Shown here: one piece after another, positions 1 through 8,806 of the stretch
Position numbering within the stretch: the stretch's first letter is position 1
How the letters are laid out: the number at the start of each line of letters is the position of its first letter
Source of the DNA: Brevundimonas halotolerans
GTDB taxonomy: Bacteria > Pseudomonadota > Alphaproteobacteria > Caulobacterales > Caulobacteraceae
NCBI RefSeq assembly: GCF_003730275.1
Contig: NZ_QTTA01000022.1
Coordinates: forward strand, 60,568-124,567
Reading direction: 5' to 3'
DNA: 64,000 nt
The notes under the pieces: generated by a model
Seen by the model: only the letters and a program-made list of their open reading frames with translations
The model's database searches: none
Told to the model about the DNA's origin: nothing
Made by a program: the position numbers and the translations under genes

Positions 1-2
1 AC

Positions 3-650
3 CCGAACTTCCCCAATACGGTCTGCGGCGTGGTGTTTCAGGGCGCCGAGCGCATCACAGGATGTCAGTTCAGCTTTACCTGTGACGGGGCCCTGTCGCA
101 GGCTCCTGTGGCCTGGGCGTGGAAGCGGGCCGAAGACGTCGCCCGGCGCGCGCTGGACGGCCATGTGGCGGAGCGGGTCGGCACCGCCACCCACTATCAC
201 GCCGACTATGTTTTCCCCTGGTGGGCGCCCAGCCTGGGCAAGATCGACCAGATCGGGGCGCACATCTTCTACCGCTGGAAAGGCTTCCCCGGCGAAACGG
301 CCGCCTTTTCGCAGGCCTATGCCGGGCGCGAGCCCGTGATCGACGAGGCGCGGTTTTCGCGGCCGCGCCTTCTGCTGGCGGACAGTGCGGACGACGCGGT
401 CGAGACCACCCTTGACGGAACGGTCGTGGGCGCCCCCCCACGAACCGTCGAGATCAACGGCCAGACCCGCGTGGTCGGGGCCGTGAGCCTGGGCGGACGT
501 CGACAGCCGACGCCCGAGGAAATCGCAGAGATCAACAGCAGTCTGGCGGACTTCGAGGCTGAAGAATCCCCCGCGCCGCGGGCGGCTCCTGCTCCCGTGC
601 CGGGGGTTGTGGCCCTTGAAGTCGAGGAAGTCGGCCGACCCGGACGTTAG
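3..650 (+). CDS. Cell wall hydrolase, SleB-like (5' end outside window)
   Basis: The C-terminal part of a SleB/Hydrolase_2 family cell-wall hydrolase, which cleaves peptidoglycan in the envelope. The frame is open from the first bases of the window, so the N-terminus lies upstream. The conserved block runs through VCGVVFQGAER, an aromatic-rich CQFSFTCDG segment, then ATHYHADYVFPWWAPSLGK and GAHIFYRW, all typical of the catalytic domain. After about residue 110 there is a low-complexity Pro/Ala/Glu-rich tail of roughly 100 residues that does not belong to the core domain. Family assignment is firm. The full length cannot be judged. Confidence 0.85.
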   Translation, partial: PNFPNTVCGVVFQGAERITGCQFSFTCDGALSQAPVAWAWKRAEDVARRALDGHVAERVGTATHYHADYVFPWWAPSLGKIDQIGAHIFYRWKGFPGETAAFSQAYAGREPVIDEARFSRPRLLLADSADDAVETTLDGTVVGAPPRTVEINGQTRVVGAVSLGGRRQPTPEEIAEINSSLADFEAEESPAPRAAPAPVPGVVALEVEEVGRPGR

Positions 651-745
651 GCCCCCCGGACAGGACGACGTCTGCCCTATTGAAACCTGAACGGCCGAAC
701 GGCATTCATACGGTTCCGGCGCACGGCGCCGCTTCCGAGATCTGG

Positions 746-2278
746 ATGCCCGACACATCGCCCGACAGACCGTCCTGGACCGAAGCCGAACGGCTGGCCG
801 CGCTCCGTGACTACGAGATTCTGGACACCGAGCCGGAGCGCGCCTTTGACGACATCGTCGATCTGGTCGCGACCCTGTTCGATGCGCCGATCGCGGTCGT
901 CAACCTGATCGATGAAGGCCGCCAGTGGTTCAAGGCCGAAAAGGGCCTTGGCGTGCGAGAGACTCCGCTGGAGACCAGCTTTTGCGCCCATGCCATTCTT
1001 GAAGCCGACCGCATGGTCGTGCCGGACGCGACACAGGATCCCCGCTTCGCGTGCAATCCGCTCGTTACCGAAGCCCCCGGTCTGCGCTTCTACGCCGGGC
1101 AGTTGCTGAAGTCGGCGGAGGGACTCCCGCTCGGCACCCTCTGCGTGCTTGACACCAAGGCCCGGCCGGAGGGGCCGACCGACATCCAGATGAAGGCGCT
1201 GGAGGTGCTGGCCGCCCAGGTCATGACCCAGCTCAACCTGCGTCGGTCCCTGAAACATCAGCAGCGGTCACAGGCCGAGTTCCGCGCCATAGCCGATTCC
1301 ATGCCCCAGATGGTGTGGTCGACCCTGCCCGACGGATTCCACGACTATTACAATGCGCGCTGGTACGAGTTCACGGGTGTGCAGGACGGATCAACCGACG
1401 GCGAGGGCTGGAACGACATGTTCCATCCCGATGATCAGGAGCGCGCCTGGGCCCGGTGGCGGCATTCCCTTGAAACCGGCGACCCCTACGAGATCGAATA
1501 TCGGTTGAGACGCCATGACGGGGTCTATTGCTGGACGCTGGGCCGCGCCATGCCGGTCCGGGACGAAGCCGGCAGGATCGTGCGCTGGTTCGGCACCTGC
1601 ACCGACATCGACGATCTGAAAAAGATGGATCAGGCCAAGGAGCTCCTGAGCCAGGAACTGAGCCACCGGATCAAGAACATCTTTGCCGTGGTGTCGGCGC
1701 TGGTCGCCCTGTCCGCCCGGCAATATCCCGAGGCCAAACCCTTTTCCCAGGCGCTGCGGACCCGCATCAATGCCCTGGCCCGCGCTCATGAGTTCGTCCG
1801 CCCGCACAGCGATGTGTCGCAACCGCTGATGGGCGACATGACCCTGCACGGCTTCCTGGCGGCGCTTTTCAGCCCCTATACTGACGATGAGGGCAAGCCC
1901 CGCGTGCGGATCAGCGGCGATGACGCCACCTTTGACGATCAGGCGGCGACCTCTGTGGCCCTGCTGTTCCACGAACTGGCGACCAATGCGTCCAAATATG
2001 GCGCCCTGTCTGTCTCGGGCGGCCATGTCGAGGTCACCACCAAAGAGGCCGAGGAAGGTGACTTCCATCTGGCCTGGCGCGAGCGGGGCGGACCTGAGGT
2101 CAAGGGCGTGCCGCAGACAGCCGGTTTTGGCTCGTCGCTGGCGACCCTGTCGGTCGAGGGACAGCTGGCGGGCAAATTGTCGCGCAACTGGAACCCGGAC
2201 GGTCTGGAAGTGCTGATTGAGCTGCCCGGTACCGCCCTGTCCCGCCGAAAAGCGGCCCGGACTCTTACAACGTCGTAA
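746..2278 (+). CDS. HWE-family sensor histidine kinase (GAF-PAS)
   Basis: A soluble sensor kinase of 510 residues with no membrane segments. Residues about 15-165 form a GAF domain (RLAALRDYEILDT, then FCAHAILEADRMVVPDA). Residues about 175-290 form a PAS domain with a PAC end (WFGTCTDIDDL). The kinase core follows, with the phospho-acceptor His near residue 307 in LSHRIKN, the N box HELATNASKYGAL near 408, and a WRE triplet near 443, which is the HWE signature. The PAS lacks the LOV cysteine motif, so this protein is probably not itself a flavin photoreceptor. The frame also has a TTG start at 680. I chose the ATG because the GAF domain begins soon after it. A receiver protein and a BLUF protein follow on the same strand. 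Confidence 0.88.
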   Translation: MPDTSPDRPSWTEAERLAALRDYEILDTEPERAFDDIVDLVATLFDAPIAVVNLIDEGRQWFKAEKGLGVRETPLETSFCAHAILEADRMVVPDATQDPRFACNPLVTEAPGLRFYAGQLLKSAEGLPLGTLCVLDTKARPEGPTDIQMKALEVLAAQVMTQLNLRRSLKHQQRSQAEFRAIADSMPQMVWSTLPDGFHDYYNARWYEFTGVQDGSTDGEGWNDMFHPDDQERAWARWRHSLETGDPYEIEYRLRRHDGVYCWTLGRAMPVRDEAGRIVRWFGTCTDIDDLKKMDQAKELLSQELSHRIKNIFAVVSALVALSARQYPEAKPFSQALRTRINALARAHEFVRPHSDVSQPLMGDMTLHGFLAALFSPYTDDEGKPRVRISGDDATFDDQAATSVALLFHELATNASKYGALSVSGGHVEVTTKEAEEGDFHLAWRERGGPEVKGVPQTAGFGSSLATLSVEGQLAGKLSRNWNPDGLEVLIELPGTALSRRKAARTLTTS

Positions 2279-2361
2279 GATCGCAACCCTAACGCCGACG
2301 AAACGTTTTGTCGGCTAACGTACCTAACCCCCCATCCTTTGGAGCCAACTCCGTTACGCCC

Positions 2362-2784
2362 ATGCCCGCCCGTATCCTTATTGTCGAAGATGAAGCCCTC
2401 GTGGCCATGGAGCTACGATTCGTGCTGGAAGATCTCGGCTACGAGGTCGTGGGCACGGCTGCGGACTCGGCGGCTGCGCTGAAGATTGCCAAGGAAACCG
2501 AGGTCGATCTGGCACTGGTCGACATTCACCTTTCGGATGGGCCGACCGGCGTGACGATTGGTCGGGAACTCGCGGTCGATCACAAGGTCGCCGTGCTGTT
2601 CATGACGGCCAATCCGGGCATGGTCCGGAACGGCGTCGTCGGTGCCATCGGCGTGCTGTCCAAGCCGACGGAGGAGCGCATCGTGCAGGACGCGGTGGCC
2701 TATGCCCTCGACCTGCGCAGCGGCGCCGTTCGCAATATGGCGCCCCCGCAGTTGCAGCTGTTCGAAGACGGTCCCCGGGCCTGA
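2362..2784 (+). CDS. Single-domain response regulator
   Basis: A stand-alone receiver domain of 140 residues without an output domain. The acidic pair is in ILIVEDEALVAMEL, the phospho-acceptor Asp54 is in LALVDIHLSDG, the switch Thr is in FMTANPG, and the conserved Lys is in VLSKPTEE. It lies 83 bp after the HWE kinase and most likely takes phosphate from it, then passes the signal by protein contact. A TTG 54 bp upstream keeps the frame open, but the receiver fold starts at this ATG. Confidence 0.9.
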   Translation: MPARILIVEDEALVAMELRFVLEDLGYEVVGTAADSAAALKIAKETEVDLALVDIHLSDGPTGVTIGRELAVDHKVAVLFMTANPGMVRNGVVGAIGVLSKPTEERIVQDAVAYALDLRSGAVRNMAPPQLQLFEDGPRA

Positions 2785-2786
2785 GC

Positions 2787-3290
2787 ATGCAAGACGTGAA
2801 AGGCTGGACCGTGGAGCAGCTCGTGTATGTCAGCCGCAGCGTCCGGGGCGTCAACAGCGCCATCGGCATGTCCGACATCCTGGCGGAGGCGCGCCCCAAT
2901 AACGCGCGCGACGGCATCACCGGCTGTCTGACGGCGATCGACGGCCGTTTTGTGCAGGTGGTCGAAGGTCAGGCCGACAAGCTGGACGATCTGATCAACC
3001 GCCTGGTGCGCGACGAACGCCACACCGAGCTGCGCGTGCTGGAACGGCGGACGGTGTCCGAGCGTGCCTTTCCGCAATGGGACATGCTGAGCCCCGTGCT
3101 GGTGACCGCCGAAATCGATGACCTGCGCAGCCTGCTGCGGGACGACTCGGGCGGACGGCTGGACGACTTCATCGGCCCGCTGCAGACTGCCCTGGCCCGT
3201 CAGAGCGAGGTCCTGCACGAAACGCGAACGCTGAGCGAAAGCCATCGCCCCCAGGCCTCAAATGATGATGAGGCCGAACGCACGGCCTGA
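2787..3290 (+). CDS. BLUF-domain blue-light sensor
   Basis: A short flavin photoreceptor of 167 residues. The BLUF fold covers residues about 8-105. The residues that define the flavin hydrogen-bond switch are present: Tyr14 in QLVYVSRS, Asn38/Asn39 in NNARDGITGCL, and Gln57 in GRFVQVVEG. The C-terminal 60 residues are polar, probably helical, and carry no known output domain, so signalling is probably by protein-protein contact. The gene starts 2 bp after the receiver stop codon, so the two are translationally linked. This makes a light input to the kinase-receiver pair likely, though it is not proven. Confidence 0.92.
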   Translation: MQDVKGWTVEQLVYVSRSVRGVNSAIGMSDILAEARPNNARDGITGCLTAIDGRFVQVVEGQADKLDDLINRLVRDERHTELRVLERRTVSERAFPQWDMLSPVLVTAEIDDLRSLLRDDSGGRLDDFIGPLQTALARQSEVLHETRTLSESHRPQASNDDEAERTA

Positions 3291-3296
3291 TCCGGC

Positions 3297-4316
3297 CTAC
3301 CAGGCGCCGATCTTTTCGGCCTCGGCGTGGGGGATGGGGTTGCCCGCGCGGGCGTGATCAACCTCGGCCAGATAGCGGGCCGCCTCCAGCGCCGCCATAC
3401 AGCCCATGCCTGCCGCCGTGACGGCCTGACGATAGACGTCGTCGGTGACATCCCCGGCCGCATAGACGCCCTCGATCGAGGTCGCGGTGGTACCCGGCTT
3501 GACCACCAGATAGCCGCCGGACTTGGTTTCCAGTTGCCCGTTGAACAGTTCGGATGACGGGGCGTGGCCGATGGCAATGAAGACCCCGTCGGCGGGCAGG
3601 TCGCGGGTCTCGCTGCCCTCGGTGGCGCGGATGCGGACACCGGTGACGTTGGAGGCAATGCCGTCGGTCTGGCCGAGGATCTCATCGACGACGTGGTTCC
3701 AGACCACCTCGATCTTCGGATGGGCGAACAGCCGCTCCTGCAGGATCTTCTCGGCGCGGAACTCGTCGCGGCGGTGCACGACGGTGACCTTGGAGGCAAA
3801 ATTGGTCAGGAACAGCGCTTCCTCGACCGCCGTATTGCCGCCGCCGACCACCACCACCTGTTTGCCTCGATAGAAGAAGCCGTCGCACGTCGCACAGGCC
3901 GAAACGCCAAAGCCCTGATATTTCGCCTCGCTCTCGATCCCCAGCCATTTGGCCTGGGCCCCGGTCGAGATGATCACCGTCTCGGCCAGGATTTCGGTGC
4001 CGGAATCGAGCGTCAGGCGGAACGGGCGTTGCGACAGGTCGGCCTTTGTCACGATGTCCTGGATGACCTCGGTACCGACATGCTCGGCCTGGGCCTGCAT
4101 CTGCTCCATCAGCCAAGGGCCCTGAATGACCTCGGCAAAGCCCGGATAGTTCTCGACATCGGTCGTGATGGTCAGCTGACCGCCCGGCTGGATGCCGGCA
4201 ATGACCACGGGCTCAAGCGAGGCGCGGGCGGCATAGATGGCGGCGGTCCAGCCGGCGGGGCCGGAACCGATGATGGCGACGCGGACGGTGCGGGGTTGGG
4301 AAGGCGAGCTGCTCAT
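3297..4316 (-). CDS. trxB: Thioredoxin-disulfide reductase
   Basis: Uses NADPH to reduce thioredoxin in the cytoplasm. At 339 residues it has the family's usual length plus a short N-terminal extension. The FAD-binding motif GSGPAGWTAAIYAARA is near residue 17, the redox-active CATC pair is near residue 143, an NADPH motif VVVGGGNTAVEE follows, and AAGDVTDDVYRQ closes the FAD site. It is convergent with the BLUF gene, with only 6 bp between the stop codons. Confidence 0.97.
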   Translation of the reverse strand: MSSSPSQPRTVRVAIIGSGPAGWTAAIYAARASLEPVVIAGIQPGGQLTITTDVENYPGFAEVIQGPWLMEQMQAQAEHVGTEVIQDIVTKADLSQRPFRLTLDSGTEILAETVIISTGAQAKWLGIESEAKYQGFGVSACATCDGFFYRGKQVVVVGGGNTAVEEALFLTNFASKVTVVHRRDEFRAEKILQERLFAHPKIEVVWNHVVDEILGQTDGIASNVTGVRIRATEGSETRDLPADGVFIAIGHAPSSELFNGQLETKSGGYLVVKPGTTATSIEGVYAAGDVTDDVYRQAVTAAGMGCMAALEAARYLAEVDHARAGNPIPHAEAEKIGAW

Positions 4317-4387
4317 ACCCCCTATTTAGGGGCTGATTCCCGATCATGCGATGGCTAGTGTGCCCCGATGCAACGAAGGAGCTGGGG

Positions 4388-4669
4388 ATGAGTGACAACA
4401 AGAACGCAGCCTTCCTGCCGCTGGGCATGGGCGTCGGGATCGCCATCGGTGTGGCGCTGGGCACGGCCCTCGACAATCTGGCACTGGGACTGGCGCTCGG
4501 CGTCGCCATCGGCGCGGGCGTGGGCGCCAGCGGCATGGCGGCAGGCAACCGGAAAAAGAAGGACGGCGATGGATCGTCAGGCGTCGCGGCCAGCGACACC
4601 AGCGAGCGATCCTCAAAGGATTTTGACGCCGGTGACGGGGGTGGCGATGGCGGCGGCGGTGGCGATTGA
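4388..4669 (+). CDS. Small Gly/Ala-rich membrane protein
   Basis: A 93-residue protein with two hydrophobic stretches rich in small residues (about 11-31 and 35-55) separated by LDN, resembling a glycine-zipper hairpin in the membrane. A basic NRKKKDG segment and a Ser/Asp/Gly-rich acidic tail ending in repeated Gly-Asp follow. The start is set by AAGGAG about 8 bp before the ATG; an in-frame ATG at 4346 has no such site. It is followed 30 bp later by the DUF389 gene on the same strand. Function unknown. Confidence 0.65.
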   Translation: MSDNKNAAFLPLGMGVGIAIGVALGTALDNLALGLALGVAIGAGVGASGMAAGNRKKKDGDGSSGVAASDTSERSSKDFDAGDGGGDGGGGGD

Positions 4670-4699
4670 CGTTCGCTCACGACCGGTCAACAAGGTCTC

Positions 4700-6220
4700 A
4701 TGAGCGAACTGGGCCACAGCGCGCGCAAGACGCGCACCTTCATCCGCCGGTTTCTGGCGATCGCGCGGCGTAACGTCGACCATGATGCGGTCGCCGAAAA
4801 TGTCTATGAAAACGGCGGCCTGAGCGGTCGTTATCTGATCATGACCGGGATTTCGGCGGCCATCGCCATCCTGGGCCTGATGCTGTCGTCACCGGCTGTG
4901 GTGATCGGCGCCATGTTGATGTCGCCGATGATGGGCCCGATCGTGGCGCTGGGGTTTTCGCTGGCCCTGCTGGACTTCCGCGAGATGAACCGGGCGCTCA
5001 AGGCCCTGGCACTGGGCTTCGGCCTGGCCCTGATCGTGGCCGTGGTCCTGACCGTCCTGTCGCCGTTGAAGGAACCGACGGCCGAGATTCTGGCGCGGAC
5101 CCGGCCCAATTTCTTTGACCTGCTGATCGCGGTCTTCTCCGGCATCGCCGGCGCCTATGCGGTGATCAAGCAGCGGGGCGAAACGATCATAGGCGTGGCT
5201 ATCGCCACAGCCTTGATGCCGCCCGTCGCGACGGTGGGCTTTGGCCTCGGCACCGGCGATATGGGCATCGCGGGCGGGGCCTTTTTTCTGTTCATGACCA
5301 ACCTTGTGGCCATCGCGCTCGCCGCGACCCTGACCGCAGGCTTTTACGGTTTCCGGCCGCGGCTGATGGAGCGACCGGTCAAATGGCGCGGACTGGCCGT
5401 GGTGCTGGTGTTTGCCGTGCTGTCGGCGCCGCTGGCGCTGTCACTCAGGGCCATCGGTCTGGAAAGCCGGGCCACGGCCGAGACCCGACTGGCGGTCGAT
5501 GCCATCTTTGCCGGGTCAGAATCCCGCATCACCCTTCTCGAGGTGCGCAGCCGGTCGGGCGAGGTGACGGTGTCGGCCCTGATCAGCACCCGGGCGCTGG
5601 TGGCCGATGCCGAACGCCAGTTGCAGCAGCGGCTGACGGCAGCCCTGCATGTGCCGGTGGCGGCCAGTCTGGACCAGATCGTCGTCGCAGACCCGCAAGC
5701 CGCATCGCGCGCGGTTCAGGCCAGTCCTGTCTCGGCCCCCGATCCGGTCGCGGCTCTGCGTGGTCGTCTGATCGATGCTGTTCCCTTTGCGACGGACGCC
5801 ATCATGCTGAACGCCGAAGGCTCGCAAGCCGTCGTGCTGCTGCGGCCCGAGGCGGGGCTGAACCTGCAGAGCGCCTATGCGCTGGAGACAGCCTTGACCC
5901 AGAGGTTCGAGGGCTTGTCGGTGCTGGTCACGCCGCCGGTGCAGCTGTTCGACACGGTCGATCTGGGCGATCCGGCGGCCCGCGCCCGGGCAGTCTGGGC
6001 CTTGTCCCGTTGGCGAGCCACCCCGGCCATCCGCATGTGCCGCCCCGAACAACCGCCCGAGCCGGAAACCCCACCCGCCGAGGGCGAGGCGGCGCCGGCC
6101 CGTCTGGATTCGGGTGAGACCTTCATCGCCGAACTTGCCGCGGTCGGCGTATCGACCACGACGGAAGGCGCGCCGGCCTGTCAGCGCGGCGACATCAATA
6201 CCGCGCGCCTGTCGTTCTAG
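4700..6220 (+). CDS. DUF389 domain membrane protein
   Basis: An integral membrane protein of 506 residues. The DUF389 core (residues about 45-215) holds five or six hydrophobic segments with the conserved stretches SPAVVIGAMLMSPMMGP and IGVAIATALMPPVATVG. A further membrane segment lies near 230, then a soluble C-terminal half of about 260 residues without a domain I recognise. Proteins with this core occur widely in bacteria and their biochemical role is not settled. No transport or enzyme activity is claimed. Confidence 0.85.
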   Translation: MSELGHSARKTRTFIRRFLAIARRNVDHDAVAENVYENGGLSGRYLIMTGISAAIAILGLMLSSPAVVIGAMLMSPMMGPIVALGFSLALLDFREMNRALKALALGFGLALIVAVVLTVLSPLKEPTAEILARTRPNFFDLLIAVFSGIAGAYAVIKQRGETIIGVAIATALMPPVATVGFGLGTGDMGIAGGAFFLFMTNLVAIALAATLTAGFYGFRPRLMERPVKWRGLAVVLVFAVLSAPLALSLRAIGLESRATAETRLAVDAIFAGSESRITLLEVRSRSGEVTVSALISTRALVADAERQLQQRLTAALHVPVAASLDQIVVADPQAASRAVQASPVSAPDPVAALRGRLIDAVPFATDAIMLNAEGSQAVVLLRPEAGLNLQSAYALETALTQRFEGLSVLVTPPVQLFDTVDLGDPAARARAVWALSRWRATPAIRMCRPEQPPEPETPPAEGEAAPARLDSGETFIAELAAVGVSTTTEGAPACQRGDINTARLSF

Positions 6221-6221
6221 C

Positions 6222-7235
6222 TCAGGCCCGAAAGGCGTCGTAGCGCGCCAGTAGTAACCGCGCGGCCCGGTCCGTCTCGGCCAGTGGCACGCGCGGTGTA
6301 GCCGGAAAATCCAGCGTGCCGTCGAACGGACGCGCCAGACCGCGTGTGACGAGAGCCTCGCGCAGGCGGTCGAACTTGGGCTGCGACTTGCGCGCCACCA
6401 TGCGCAGCAGGTGCACCGGGCGACCGGTCGAGGCGGCCTCGGCGGCCATATTGGCGCTGTCCTCGGTGACCAGCACATGGTCGGCGGCGCCTAGGAAGGC
6501 GAAATAGGGATTGTCGCCCTGCCCGTCCCAAATCCAGCCGGGGACGACCGCCAGCCTTTCGCGAAGAATAGCCTCGGCCTCGGGCGGGGTGCGGCGCGAC
6601 AGGGTGACCATGACCGAGCCGCCGACGGCGCGGACCGCCCCGGCGATCTGGTCGGCCAACCGGGCGGCATGGTCGGGCGGCAGGTCGTGACTGGCCGAGC
6701 GTCCTCCGACCAGCACGGCCACGCGGGGACGCGGCAAAGGATCAAGGCGATCGGAAAAGGCTGCTACCGCATCCGCGATGCGGACGGGGGTGATGCGGTG
6801 GGGGGAGCCGAGGATCGAGACCACATTGGCGCCGCTGAGGCCGTCATGCTCGGGGGCGACGACCAGATCGAACCGGTCGGTCCGCCAGCGCGGATCCTGG
6901 GTTTGAACGACAAAGGGACGACCGGGTCCGGCGGTCACGGCCCGGGACGAGAGCGGCAGGGAGGCGCGGCCCGTCGCGATCCAGATATCCGGCCAGGGGG
7001 CGCCGTCGGACGGCAGCACGGGATCGGACTCGGGATCGCGCATCCACGGCTGTTTCAGCGCGGAGGGCCATTTGTCGAAGGCGGATCCCCAACCGATACG
7101 GCAGATTTCAATGTCGGCCGGACGCAGGCGCTGGACGGCCTCGGCCAGTCCAAGCGCCTGATTCTGGATGCCGGCCCGGCCGTCAGAGACGACCCGGATC
7201 CGGAGGGAAGACGCGCTGTCGCTCGTCAGATCCAC
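6222..7235 (-). CDS. ELM1/GtrOC1 family putative nucleoside-diphosphate-sugar epimerase
   Basis: Belongs to the mitochondrial-fission ELM1 family found across alphaproteobacteria (337 residues). Hallmarks are [19 protein letters not shown] near the N-terminus, the Gly-rich [10 protein letters not shown], and [19 protein letters not shown] in the C-terminal half, giving a glycosyltransferase-like two-lobed fold. The bacterial proteins have been linked to surface polysaccharide modification, but the reaction is uncertain. The GTG start overlaps the last 10 bp of greA, so the two are cotranscribed. The stop codon is 2 bp from that of the convergent DUF389 gene. Confidence 0.83.
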   Translation of the reverse strand: MDLTSDSASSLRIRVVSDGRAGIQNQALGLAEAVQRLRPADIEICRIGWGSAFDKWPSALKQPWMRDPESDPVLPSDGAPWPDIWIATGRASLPLSSRAVTAGPGRPFVVQTQDPRWRTDRFDLVVAPEHDGLSGANVVSILGSPHRITPVRIADAVAAFSDRLDPLPRPRVAVLVGGRSASHDLPPDHAARLADQIAGAVRAVGGSVMVTLSRRTPPEAEAILRERLAVVPGWIWDGQGDNPYFAFLGAADHVLVTEDSANMAAEAASTGRPVHLLRMVARKSQPKFDRLREALVTRGLARPFDGTLDFPATPRVPLAETDRAARLLLARYDAFRA

Positions 7236-7699
7236 TCGACCTTGAGGATCTCATAGGCCTTGACGCCGCCGGGCGTGTTGACCTCGACGACATCACCGAC
7301 CTCTTTCGAGATCATGGCGCGCGACAGGGGGGAGGTGATCGAGATCCGGCCCTGTTTCACATCGGCTTCGTGCTCGCCGACGATCTGATAGCGGGCCTCT
7401 TCCTCGGTGTCCTCGTCGACGACGGTGACCGTGGCGCCAAATTTCACCTGATCGCCCGAAAGCTTGGACACGTCGATAACCTGGGCCCGCGACATGCGGT
7501 CCTCGATCTCGGCGATCTGGCCTTCGATCCAGCCCTGACGTTCCTTGGCGGCGTGATACTCGGCATTCTCGGACAGGTCGCCGTGCTCACGGGCCTCCGA
7601 GATCGCCGAAATCACCGCGGGACGTTCCACGGACTTCAATTGCTTGAGCTGATCGTCCAGGGCGCGATAGCCCGGGGCCGTCATCGGCACTTTTTCCAT
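7226..7699 (-). CDS. greA: Transcription elongation factor GreA
   Basis: Binds the RNA polymerase secondary channel and stimulates cleavage of backtracked transcripts. At 157 residues it has standard length. The N-terminal coiled coil carries the acidic tip in [20 protein letters not shown], and the C-terminal FKBP-like domain contains [14 protein letters not shown]. It heads a two-gene unit with the ELM1-family gene, with which it overlaps. Confidence 0.97.
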   Translation of the reverse strand: MEKVPMTAPGYRALDDQLKQLKSVERPAVISAISEAREHGDLSENAEYHAAKERQGWIEGQIAEIEDRMSRAQVIDVSKLSGDQVKFGATVTVVDEDTEEEARYQIVGEHEADVKQGRISITSPLSRAMISKEVGDVVEVNTPGGVKAYEILKVEWI

Positions 7700-7812
7700 A
7701 GGGTGGTGAGTTTCTTGTTTCGCCCGACTGCGGAGAGGAAGATCAACCTTGGTAGAAGGTCGCGGGGCGCGCGCGACCGGGGCAAAAAGGATAGGTCACG
7801 ATCTCGCTGAAC

Positions 7813-8001
7813 TCAAGCGGTTGGACGTATCGTTGTGCGACGCACCTTTTGGATCAGACTGCGGGTCAGCCACGCAAGGGCTGCGAGGGCCACAACCATG
7901 AAGGCTGCGGACACCAGCGCCAGCTTGGCGAACACCAGCGCCAGACTGAAGGCGATGACCACCAGTGCCAGGGCGATGAGATAGAGAGCTGCGATCTTCA
8001 T
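7813..8001 (-). CDS. Small two-segment membrane protein
   Basis: A 62-residue hypothetical protein that is almost entirely hydrophobic from residue 3 to 48, enough for two membrane helices, followed by a basic end (RSLIQKVRRTTIRP) expected to face the cytoplasm. The frame can be extended upstream to 8055; I prefer the ATG immediately before the hydrophobic segment. It lies alone between greA and the GST gene. It may be a real small membrane protein but has no recognisable family. Confidence 0.45.
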   Translation of the reverse strand: MKIAALYLIALALVVIAFSLALVFAKLALVSAAFMVVALAALAWLTRSLIQKVRRTTIRPTA

Positions 8002-8117
8002 GATGGAGTAACGTCGTCCTGCCTCCTGCGGTTTCACGGGGCGCCGCGCGATCAACGCGATTGTGAAGATGCCGCCTCGACCGTGTTCCGCGCAACACGC
8101 CGGGACGGCCCTTGCCC

Positions 8118-8783
8118 TCAGGCGTAGCTATAAGGTCCGCCTCGCTCGAGCGCCCGCTGATAGGCAGGGCGCGCATGGATGGCCTCAAGGAAGGCCTTCA
8201 ACTTCGGGCGACGGTCAAAGCCGAAGATGCGGGTCGCCCCGGCCTCGATCGGAAAGCTCATCATGATGTCTGCGGCGGAAAAGGCCCCGCCGGCGAACCA
8301 CGGATGGGCGGTCAGCTCGGCTTCCCAGAAATCGATGTGGGCCTGCAGCTGGGGATCGATGAAGCCCGACTGGGCCTTTCCGGCGATCGAGTTGACCAGA
8401 GGCCGCACCAGACCCGGCGCGCGCTTCGGCAGCTGACTGAACACCAGCTTCAGCAGCAGCGGCGGCATGGCCGACCCCTCGGCATAGTGCAGCCAGTAGC
8501 GATAGCGGCGACCGGCCTCGGTGCCGGACGGCGGGGCCAGCTTCCCCCTGCCGTGAGTCTCGACCAGATAGTCGACGATGGCGCCGGTTTCGGCGACGCG
8601 GATGTCGCCGTCATCGACCACCGGAGACTTGCCCAGCGGGTGGATCGCCTTCAGCTCGGGCGGCGCCAGCATGGTCTTGGCATCGCGCTGATAGCGTTTG
8701 ACCTCATAGGGCAGGCCCAGTTCCTCGAGCAGCCACAGCACCCGCTGGGACCGGCTGTCGTTCAGGTGGTGCACGGTGATCAT
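8118..8783 (-). CDS. Glutathione S-transferase family protein
   Basis: A GST of 221 residues. The N-terminal thioredoxin-like domain starts with ITVHHLNDSRSQRVLWLLEELG, includes the cis-proline motif HPLGKSPVV and the GSH-contacting AETGAIVDYL. An all-helical C-terminal domain with FSAADIMMSFP follows. The frame runs open far upstream into the carB region, but the ATG fits the fold exactly. It follows carB on the same strand with 23 bp between the carB stop and this start, so it may be read through from carB. Substrate unknown. Confidence 0.92.
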   Translation of the reverse strand: MITVHHLNDSRSQRVLWLLEELGLPYEVKRYQRDAKTMLAPPELKAIHPLGKSPVVDDGDIRVAETGAIVDYLVETHGRGKLAPPSGTEAGRRYRYWLHYAEGSAMPPLLLKLVFSQLPKRAPGLVRPLVNSIAGKAQSGFIDPQLQAHIDFWEAELTAHPWFAGGAFSAADIMMSFPIEAGATRIFGFDRRPKLKAFLEAIHARPAYQRALERGGPYSYA

Positions 8784-8806
8784 GGCTGGCGCTCCGATGC
8801 GAACCG

